A stretch of 6,740 nucleotides of DNA, taken from positions 1 through 6,740 of the forward strand of contig DATKWV010000146.1 in assembly GCA_035529405.1 (NCBI GenBank), read 5' to 3'. Below the pieces are notes generated by a model, which made no database searches, was not told the DNA's origin, and saw nothing but the letters and a program-made list of their open reading frames with translations. The first letter of the stretch is position 1; each line of letters begins with the position of its first letter. The position numbers and the translations under genes were made by a program. Positions 1-5,195 of the stretch are shown here, piece after piece. Source of the stretch: DATKWV01 sp035529405 (GTDB lineage Bacteria > Planctomycetota > Phycisphaerae > Sedimentisphaerales > Anaerobacaceae).

Positions 1-398
1 GTTTTGGCGCCGGAGGCCTTTGTAACAATGAATAACCGGTTCCGCACGTGCGGCCTGGTTGAGAGGAATTTACCGATGCCCTGCTCGCTTCTGCCGCCCT
101 CGTAGCCGTGGGCCGTATCCCAATAGGTAACGCCGTACTGAACGGCCTTTTCCAGCACAATCTGGTTATCTAAGGTATCGAACATTGTGCCCAGTGCAAG
201 ACACGAGACATCAACGCCTGTTTTGCCGAGTTTGCGTTTTGGCACCTGCGGCAATTCCGGCCCACGGTCCTGTTCAGACCCCGCGGCGGTATTCGGGTCG
301 GCCTTTGCCGCGGCCGAAATCAAGGCCGAGCCCAGGCCCGCAGCACCTATGGTCTTCAGGAAATCTCTTCTGTCAATTTTGTTATTTTTTGGTTCCAT
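1..398 (-). CDS. Tat-signal aldo/keto reductase, first copy (N-terminal 132 residues; runs off the left edge)
   Basis: The frame is open from ATG at 398 to base 1, so only the N-terminal third is present. Residues 9-15 (DRRDFLK) form a twin-arginine motif, followed by a hydrophobic stretch (16-31) and an AKA|DPN cleavage-like site after residue 33. The AKR barrel start (KRKLGKTGVDVSCLALG) follows. Catalytic-type Asp94 and Tyr99 (WDTAHGY) and Lys127 (FIVTKAS) are present; the catalytic His and any C-terminal cysteine motif lie outside the window. The start is firm: GGAGG sits 8 nt upstream. An ungapped hand alignment to the neighbouring reductase at 441-1673 gives about 90 identities in 132 positions, with a variable linker at 38-47, so this is a tandem duplicate. 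The likely role is an exported oxidoreductase of unknown substrate. It is separated from the preceding gene by 42 bases with no visible terminator. Confidence 0.9.
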   Translation of the reverse strand, partial: MEPKNNKIDRRDFLKTIGAAGLGSALISAAAKADPNTAAGSEQDRGPELPQVPKRKLGKTGVDVSCLALGTMFDTLDNQIVLEKAVQYGVTYWDTAHGYEGGRSEQGIGKFLSTRPHVRNRLFIVTKASGAK

Positions 399-411
399 TA
401 AATTTACCTCC
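399..411 (-). promoter_or_regulatory. Shine-Dalgarno site of the first reductase
   Basis: On the minus strand GGAGG (411-407) precedes ATG at 398 with an 8-nt spacer. It fixes the start of the partial reductase gene. The 42-base gap to the preceding gene (399-440) holds this site and otherwise A+T-rich sequence, with no convincing promoter or terminator. Confidence 0.8.
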
Positions 412-440
412 GAAAAATATCGCTAAGTTTATAACAATAA

Positions 441-1673
441 TCAGCACAGTTTCGTTACCGCTTCAGCCATAAGCTGCGCTATAGGCAGATGCTGAGGACA
501 CAATCGCTGTGCTTTGCTGTAATCGGTGCCCAGCAGCCTGTCTTTTGCCGATGCCGGGATTTCGGCAAAAAGCTCTTTTGCCATATCCGGCCGGCCATAG
601 CTGTTATAATACATCAGGCAGCGCATAATGTCACTAATATACGGCATATCGGGCAGCACCGCATCGCAAATATCGGCACAGCCGGCACAATAGCCGCTGC
701 ACGTTGCTCGTGCATACCGGTCTAAAGCGTTTTTGTCGGCCTGTGAAAGCTTTGTTTTATCCAGCACCGCCGCCACGTTCTCAGTCAAAACGGCAATATT
801 CTCCATCCCGACACAGGCACTGCTGAATCTTTTATCTTCGAGCACGACCTTTATCTTTGCCTGGCCCTGGGTGAAACCTCGCTGCAAAAAGTGGTCAGTC
901 AGCTGTTTATCCTCCTGCGTTTTGACCTCGAGGGCCTGGATTTTCATGGCTGTAAGGCCGATGCCTGCATTATAACAGGCCTGGACAGCGTCCTGCAATT
1001 GGGGGTCCTGCCCTGAGCGGAAGTTGTATCTTGTCAGTACGGCGTCAATCCAGGGCAGTTTAGCGGCGGCATTAAGACACTTTACCTCGTTACTATGTGT
1101 GCTGAAACCAAAGAAGCGAATCAATTTACGTTTTTTCGCATTTTCCGCCCAGCGTCTGAGCTCATCGGTTAATTGGGCGGGGTCGGACAGGGTATGGATA
1201 CCATAAAACAAATCGATATAGCCGGTGTTCATTCTGCTTAGCGAGGTCTGCAGACACTGTTCAATCTCATCGACGGTTGTGGCACTGGAGGCTTTTGTAG
1301 CAATGAACAGGCGGCTGCGCAGGTGAGGGTTTCTTGCGAGGAATTTACCGATACCCTGCTCACTTTTGCCGCCGGAATAGCGGTGGGCAGTGTCCCAGCA
1401 GGTAACACCCCACTGGACGGCTTTGGTTAGAACGATTTGGTTCTCAACGGCATCGAATGCCACGCCGGCGGCTAAGCAGGAGACCTCGACACCGGTTTTA
1501 CCGAGCTTTCGCTTCGGCACCTGGGGCAATTCCGTCTGTTGAGTCTTCCGGGGCGGTGAAACTGTATTGGGGTCGGCTTTTGCGTTAACTGAAATAAAAG
1601 CCGAAGTTAAACCCGCAGCACCCGCAGTTTTGAGAAAATTTCTTCTGTTGATTTTCTTGTACTTTTCTTTCAT
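441..1673 (-). CDS. Tat-signal aldo/keto reductase with C-terminal Fe-S-type cysteine motif, second copy
   Basis: This 410-residue protein begins with a Tat signal (NRRNFLK at 9-15, hydrophobic core, AKA|DPN cleavage site after 33). An AKR (beta/alpha)8 barrel follows with Asp94, Tyr99 (WDTAHRY) and Lys127 (FIATKAS). The probable fourth tetrad residue is His160 in DLFYGIH. A C-terminal extension holds CSGYCAGCADIC (Cys325, 329, 332, 336) and a later CPQHLPI (Cys392), the arrangement expected of AKRs that carry an Fe-S cluster. I place the start at 1673 because GAGGG lies 8 nt upstream and the N-terminus then aligns with both paralogues. A start at 1694 would add seven residues and give an ATGA overlap with the gene before, but it lacks a good Shine-Dalgarno sequence. 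Compared with the third copy it lacks about 10 residues just before the candidate His. The substrate is unknown; the product is probably periplasmic. Confidence 0.92.
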   Translation of the reverse strand: MKEKYKKINRRNFLKTAGAAGLTSAFISVNAKADPNTVSPPRKTQQTELPQVPKRKLGKTGVEVSCLAAGVAFDAVENQIVLTKAVQWGVTCWDTAHRYSGGKSEQGIGKFLARNPHLRSRLFIATKASSATTVDEIEQCLQTSLSRMNTGYIDLFYGIHTLSDPAQLTDELRRWAENAKKRKLIRFFGFSTHSNEVKCLNAAAKLPWIDAVLTRYNFRSGQDPQLQDAVQACYNAGIGLTAMKIQALEVKTQEDKQLTDHFLQRGFTQGQAKIKVVLEDKRFSSACVGMENIAVLTENVAAVLDKTKLSQADKNALDRYARATCSGYCAGCADICDAVLPDMPYISDIMRCLMYYNSYGRPDMAKELFAEIPASAKDRLLGTDYSKAQRLCPQHLPIAQLMAEAVTKLC

Positions 1674-1686
1674 TGACCTCACCCTC
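1674..1686 (-). promoter_or_regulatory. Shine-Dalgarno site deciding the start of the second reductase
   Basis: Minus-strand GAGGG (1686-1682) lies 8 nt before ATG 1673; a second GAGG (1680-1677) is closer. The same spacing is seen in the first copy (8 nt) and for the second ATG of the third copy. This is why the start at 1673 is preferred over the ATGA-overlapping ATG at 1694. Confidence 0.65.
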
Positions 1687-1690
1687 AAGT

Positions 1691-2956
1691 TCATGCCAGC
1701 TTACCGACCGCCTCGGCGACCAGTTCTTTTATCGGCAGGTGGTGCGGGCAGCGGGCCTGGGCTATAGTATAATCGGTACTGAGCAGCCTGCTTCTGATAC
1801 CGGCGGGGATTTTTGCAAAAAGTCGCCTGGCTCTTGCTGTCTGGCCGTAGCTGTTGTAGTAAGTCAGGTAACGAATAACCTCACTTATACAGGGCGTATC
1901 CGGCAGCACACCGTTACAGATATCGGAACAGCCCAGACAATAACCGCTGCAGCTCTGCTGTGCATACTGTGTAAAAATATCCAAATCGTGCTGCGACAGT
2001 TCGGTCTTGTCCAGGACGGCTGCGGCGTTTGTTTCCAGTAATGCGACATTAGGCATACCTGCACAGGCACAGGAGAATCTTTTGTCCTGCAGTACGGCCT
2101 TTAGTTTGGCCTGTCCTGCGGTAAAACCTCTCTCGATGAAATGCCGGGTCAGCGGTGTTTCGGATTCGCCTTTTGGCCAGTGGGCCTGGGTCTTCATGGC
2201 TATAAGGCCGACACCTGCTTTATTGCAGGCATCGATGGCAGCCTGTAATTCTGCGTTTTCAATCTGGCGGAAATTATAAACCAGCATTGCCGCATCAATC
2301 CAGCCAAGTTTAGCGGCGGCATTGAGACAGGCCGGCATGTTTTTGTGCGTACTGAAGCCGAAGAACCGAATCAGCCTGCGTTTTTTTGCACTTTGGACCC
2401 ACTGCTTTAATTCGTCACTGAGCACCGAAGGGTCGGAAAGGCCGTGACCGCCGAAACTGGGGGCCTTGATGTGGTCCATAATATGGTACAGGTCGATATA
2501 CTTGGTATTCATCCTTTTCAATGATGCCTGAAGTGAATCTTCTACATCGGCTACGGTTATCGTGTCGGACGCCTTGGTCACAAGAAAAAGCTGTTTTCTG
2601 GCTTTGGGATTATCGGTGATGAACTTGCCTATACCAAGCTCGCTGTTGGGACCGGCGTAATCGGGCGCGGTATCCCAGCAGGTTACACCAATCGCAAAGG
2701 CCTTTTGAAGTACAATCTGGTTCTCGAGCACATCGAATATAGTGCCCAGCGCAAGGCACGGAATCTCGATGCCGGTTTTACCCAACAGCCGTTTCGGCAC
2801 CTGCGGATAAACAGGGTCTTGAGTTTTTGCAGTGGTGGTAGGCTTATTGGGTTCAGCCTTTGATTGGCCGGTTATAAATGCGGCACCGACAGCCGCTGAG
2901 GCCATATTCTTGATAAAGGCCCGTCTGTTTGTTTTATCGCTTTTTTCTTTCATCAT
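1691..2956 (-). CDS. Tat-signal aldo/keto reductase with C-terminal Fe-S-type cysteine motif, third copy (first transcribed)
   Basis: This is a 421-residue protein, or 420 if the second of two adjacent ATGs (2953) is used. NRRAFIK (10-16) is the twin-arginine motif, and QSKA|EPN suggests cleavage after residue 34. The AKR barrel shows Asp95 and Tyr100 (WDTAPDY) and Lys128 (FLVTKAS). The tetrad His is ambiguous: His158, His162 and His171 all lie in a loop about 10 residues longer than in the second copy. The C-terminal extension has CSGYCLGCSDIC (Cys336, 340, 343, 347) and CPHHLPI (Cys403). It starts 18 bases after the polyferredoxin stop, which supports cotranscription and possibly electron exchange. 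It is clearly a paralogue of the two reductases that follow, sharing blocks such as KKRRLIRFFGFSTH and YYNSYG, but is the most divergent of the three in its N-terminal linker. The reaction is unknown. Confidence 0.93.
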   Translation of the reverse strand: MMKEKSDKTNRRAFIKNMASAAVGAAFITGQSKAEPNKPTTTAKTQDPVYPQVPKRLLGKTGIEIPCLALGTIFDVLENQIVLQKAFAIGVTCWDTAPDYAGPNSELGIGKFITDNPKARKQLFLVTKASDTITVADVEDSLQASLKRMNTKYIDLYHIMDHIKAPSFGGHGLSDPSVLSDELKQWVQSAKKRRLIRFFGFSTHKNMPACLNAAAKLGWIDAAMLVYNFRQIENAELQAAIDACNKAGVGLIAMKTQAHWPKGESETPLTRHFIERGFTAGQAKLKAVLQDKRFSCACAGMPNVALLETNAAAVLDKTELSQHDLDIFTQYAQQSCSGYCLGCSDICNGVLPDTPCISEVIRYLTYYNSYGQTARARRLFAKIPAGIRSRLLSTDYTIAQARCPHHLPIKELVAEAVGKLA

Positions 2957-2968
2957 TTTACCCTCCCC
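2957..2968 (-). promoter_or_regulatory. Strong Shine-Dalgarno site of the third reductase
   Basis: Minus-strand GGGGAGGG (2968-2961) precedes two consecutive ATG codons. The GGAGG core is 5 nt from ATG 2956 and 8 nt from ATG 2953. The 8-nt spacing matches the sister genes, so the second ATG may be the true start. The whole gap to the polyferredoxin gene is 18 bases. Confidence 0.75.
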
Positions 2969-2974
2969 GGACTT

Positions 2975-4717
2975 TCAGCGTTTTAGCAATAAGGCTTTAA
3001 GGGGGTCTCTTGTCTGTCCTTCGGCGGAAACCCTGATGGCCCTTTGGCCGCTTACGGGGCATTCGTGCTCGCATATACCGCAGCCGATACACTTGTCGAT
3101 ATCAACGTAAGGCCTTTGCAGTCGAACTTCAACGGTAAATTTTTCTGTCTCAATGGATTTTTTCTCCAGGGGTTCACAGGGCTCGATTTCTATGGTGTTT
3201 TCGGTATTGGCGGTGATTTTTCTTCGCTGATTGTCGATAGTAATATAGTAGTCGCCGGAAGCGAATTTTCCCGGCTCAAGACCATCTTCAATTGTTTCTA
3301 TGATGTTTTCTTTAACAGCTTTTACAGAAAAAACGCCGTCTCTTACCGGGCTGAAATACTCATCGGTATAAATGGCCTTGGGGCTGAGGGGGCAGTTTTC
3401 CTGGCAGACTATGCAGGGCTTGTTCATTGCCCAGGCCAGACATCTGTTACGGTCAACGAAGGCTGTGCCCATTTTCACAGGCCCGACATCGGCGAATTCA
3501 TCGGTGCCGAGCTTTTCAGCAAGTGTAATGGGCCTGATGGCGGCGGTCGGGCAGATTTGCCCGCAGGCCGTGCAGTTCAACTGGCAGCCGCTTGTACCGG
3601 TACGGTTGTTCAGCACGGGCGTAAAGAGCGTTTCAGCACTGCCTAAGAAACCCGCCGGCTGTATTACATTTGTCGGACATATTCGCATACACTGGCCGCA
3701 CTTGATACACCTGTTTAAAAATTGCTCTTCCGGCAATGCACCGGGCGGGCGGATGATTTTATTGTTCCAGTTTGTACCCAGAGCGTTGCTGAGCCTTGCA
3801 GCGGGCACGGCAAGTACGCCGGTAAGAAATGCCAGGACAAGACCCCTTCGTGAAACGTCGGGGTCGGTGATTTCGCCGCCGGCCGAGGCAATTGTTTGAT
3901 AGCCGATTACACCGTTTTTGCAGTCTGTCAGGCAGTTAAAGCAAAGCACACATTCGCTGGTCCTTATTTGCTTATCAGGTTCACATGCACCTTCACAACT
4001 GCGCCGGCACAATCTGCAGCCGGGGCATTCGGCCTGCTTTTTGCCGATTCGCCAAATGCTGAACCTGCTTAAAATGCCGAACAGCGCGCCCAGCGGACAG
4101 ATAAACCGGCAGTAAAATCGCGGGATAAGCAGGTTAAGAAACACCGCTGTCAGCAATACAGCCAGTATCAGCCACGCATGTTCGTAGAACCGTGCAGCCG
4201 CAGAAGCGATATTAACGCTTCGGTCCGCAACGGCCAGTATTACGATATTAAAAGACCGTGTTACCAGCGGTATGGGGTCAAGCAAACCGGTTTGTAAAGT
4301 CGCCGCCAGTGACGGGAACGCCGCCATGCCCAGAAAGAACACGAGAACCAGATATTTCAGGCCTTGGGCCTTTTTGTAATCATTAAGTGCAAGTTTCGCG
4401 GGGGTCGTTTTTCTTCGGTTGGCCACAAAGCCGGTAAAATGATGAAGCGAACCGAAGGGACAGACCCAGCTGCAGAAAAACCTGCCGAGGATTATTGTCA
4501 GCACAACCGTAACCACAGCCCACAGTAAAGGCCAGTAGAGCTTGTGGGTGGTTAATATCGTGCCGATTGCAGCCAGCGGGTCCAGCTGAAGGAACCAGTT
4601 GACGGGCCAGCCCCGAATCTGCCAAAACCGCTCGCCGACGGTGCTGACTATACCGAACCAGATAAACAGCGCGAAAAAAAAGACCTGGCTTATGCGTCTT
4701 GCCGTGACAATTCTCAT
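2975..4717 (-). CDS. Membrane polyferredoxin, NapH-like domain fused to NapG-like domain
   Basis: This 580-residue protein has two parts. Residues 1-285 resemble NapH: hydrophobic segments near 8-28, 60-80, 120-142 and 180-200, two CxxxCP motifs (CSWVCP at 82-87, CRFICP at 203-208), then cysteines 231, 234, 237, 241/245 and 256, 259, 262, 266, enough for two [4Fe-4S] clusters. Residues 286-580 resemble NapG: SRRGLVLAFL (289-298) is a twin-arginine-like signal inside the chain, then IRPPGALPE, and cysteine sets at 337/340/343/347, 378/382/385/389, 426/435/438/442 and 543/546/549/553. NapG and NapH are separate proteins in the periplasmic nitrate reductase system, passing electrons from quinol; no NapA or NapB is seen here. 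About 85 residues between the third and fourth sets (450-535) are an extra polar, strand-rich stretch. The start has AAAGG 5 nt upstream, directly beside the repeat-bounded insert. The likely role is electron transfer from the membrane to the exported partners encoded alongside. Confidence 0.9.
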   Translation of the reverse strand: MRIVTARRISQVFFFALFIWFGIVSTVGERFWQIRGWPVNWFLQLDPLAAIGTILTTHKLYWPLLWAVVTVVLTIILGRFFCSWVCPFGSLHHFTGFVANRRKTTPAKLALNDYKKAQGLKYLVLVFFLGMAAFPSLAATLQTGLLDPIPLVTRSFNIVILAVADRSVNIASAAARFYEHAWLILAVLLTAVFLNLLIPRFYCRFICPLGALFGILSRFSIWRIGKKQAECPGCRLCRRSCEGACEPDKQIRTSECVLCFNCLTDCKNGVIGYQTIASAGGEITDPDVSRRGLVLAFLTGVLAVPAARLSNALGTNWNNKIIRPPGALPEEQFLNRCIKCGQCMRICPTNVIQPAGFLGSAETLFTPVLNNRTGTSGCQLNCTACGQICPTAAIRPITLAEKLGTDEFADVGPVKMGTAFVDRNRCLAWAMNKPCIVCQENCPLSPKAIYTDEYFSPVRDGVFSVKAVKENIIETIEDGLEPGKFASGDYYITIDNQRRKITANTENTIEIEPCEPLEKKSIETEKFTVEVRLQRPYVDIDKCIGCGICEHECPVSGQRAIRVSAEGQTRDPLKALLLKR

Positions 4718-4729
4718 AATAACCTTTGG

Positions 4730-4752
4730 TTAAATGGTAACTGGTTAAATGG
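4730..4752 (+). repeat. Left inverted repeat of the four-helix-bundle insert
   Basis: On the plus strand this reads as three degenerate units: TTAAATGG, TAACTGG, TTAAATGG. TGGTAACTGGT (4735-4745) is an 11-base perfect inverted match to 5181-5191. Allowing one unpaired T, AAATGG (4747-4752) continues the match to 5175-5180. The repeat lies between the four-helix-bundle stop codon and the Shine-Dalgarno sequence of the polyferredoxin gene. Confidence 0.8.
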
Positions 4753-4767
4753 TTGAATAACTTGTGC

Positions 4768-5178
4768 TCAAGCGTCCTGCTTACATTTACGTAAGTACTT
4801 AATGTATCCGTTCAGTTTTTTTAATACTCCAAAGCCTTCTTTCTTTAGTTCGTTTAATTGACCCAGGTCAACATAACTTTCATCTATGGAAACATTTATG
4901 TCATCAAGTAACTCTTCGAGAGAACCCCTCGACTGTCTCAAAAACTGGATATTTTCCTGATAATGGAATCTGCCATGTCCTTCAGCAATACAGTTGGTTA
5001 AAGACACTGCCGCACGGCGCATTTGGTTGGCTAAATTATATTTCTCGTATTCCGGCAATTGCTCAGCCAACTTATATATCTTTTTTCTAAATTCTCTTGC
5101 TGCTTTATAGACTTCCAAGTGTTCGAAGGTTTTATATTCTGTTGCTTCCACTTCGCCTGTCCAATTACCAATTACCAT
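4768..5178 (-). CDS. Four-helix-bundle protein (S23 / 23S rRNA intervening-sequence family)
   Basis: This 136-residue, helix-rich protein has no signal or membrane segment. The family signature is clear: EHLEVYKAAREF (19-30), LPEYEKYNLANQMRRAAVSL (41-60), then a variant of the NIAEG.GR motif (NCIAEGHGR, 62-70) and GSLEELLDDI (85-94). Relatives are encoded in 23S rRNA intervening sequences, and distant ones (Avd) assist diversity-generating retroelements by binding nucleic acid and reverse transcriptase; no template repeat or reverse transcriptase occurs here. Their usual function is unknown. ATG 5178 lies inside the heptamer array, so residues 1-6 (MVIGNW) are repeat-encoded and no good Shine-Dalgarno sequence precedes it. 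GTG at codon 10, preceded by ACAGGCGAA, is an alternative start, and the conserved fold begins only near residue 17. Base composition is unlike the neighbours, indicating later arrival. It probably has no role in the redox pathway. Confidence 0.88.
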   Translation of the reverse strand: MVIGNWTGEVEATEYKTFEHLEVYKAAREFRKKIYKLAEQLPEYEKYNLANQMRRAAVSLTNCIAEGHGRFHYQENIQFLRQSRGSLEELLDDINVSIDESYVDLGQLNELKKEGFGVLKKLNGYIKYLRKCKQDA

Positions 5179-5195
5179 TTACCAGTTACCAATTA
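5161..5195 (+). repeat. Right repeat: five perfect-length heptamers CCANTTA
   Basis: The plus strand reads CCAATTA, CCAATTA, CCATTTA, CCAGTTA, CCAATTA without interruption; only the fourth base varies (A, A, T, G, A). In the direction of transcription this is TAANTGG repeated five times, starting on the base after the DUF362 stop codon. The array contains the ATG of the four-helix-bundle gene and is inverted relative to the left repeat. The unit is too short, and there are no spacers, for a CRISPR. Confidence 0.92.

Larger units (their letters stand above)
4730..5195 (-). mobile_element. Candidate IVS-like insert: one four-helix-bundle gene bounded by inverted heptamer repeats
   Basis: The 466-base segment has inverted TAANTGG-type repeats at both ends, a single gene of the S23/IVS four-helix-bundle family, and much lower G+C than its flanks (18/60 in 4801-4860 and 22/60 in 4861-4920, against 38/60 in 5281-5340). 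It sits exactly between the DUF362 stop codon (5196-5198) and the AAAGG of the polyferredoxin gene, in an operon whose other measurable gaps are about 17-42 bases. Family members are known inside 23S rRNA intervening sequences, whose ends pair as a stem. There is no transposase, and I see no target-site duplication, so mobility is inferred only. It could instead be an old, immobile insertion. Confidence 0.45.

Noticed and set aside
399..440. Promoter in the gap before the first reductase
   Set aside because: TTGTTA and GATATT on the minus strand are only about 10 bases apart, too close for a standard -35/-10 pair. A+T-rich content explains them.
185..472. Plus-strand open frames opposite the first reductase and the following gap
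   Set aside because: They are antisense to the Tat signal and barrel start, which match the neighbouring paralogue residue by residue.
1161..1175. Extra TTAATTGGG match to the heptamer unit inside the second reductase
   Set aside because: A single imperfect copy within conserved coding sequence, with no array around it.
1673..2041. 122-codon plus-strand open frame across the junction of two reductases
   Set aside because: It is antisense to clear AKR coding sequence, with no ribosome site or family signature.
3044..3646. 200-codon plus-strand open frame
   Set aside because: It lies wholly antisense to the polyferredoxin gene, whose cysteine motifs prove the minus-strand reading. Its translation shows no recognisable family, so it is a shadow frame.
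5161..5195. CRISPR-like array
   Set aside because: The units are 7 bases with no spacers, and there are no cas genes.
4730..5195. Diversity-generating retroelement
   Set aside because: The protein is distantly related to Avd, but there is no reverse transcriptase, template/variable repeat pair or C-type lectin target in the window.
4730..5195. Classical insertion sequence or MITE
   Set aside because: No transposase, and no target-site duplication outside the repeats that I can see. The gene present is of the IVS family.
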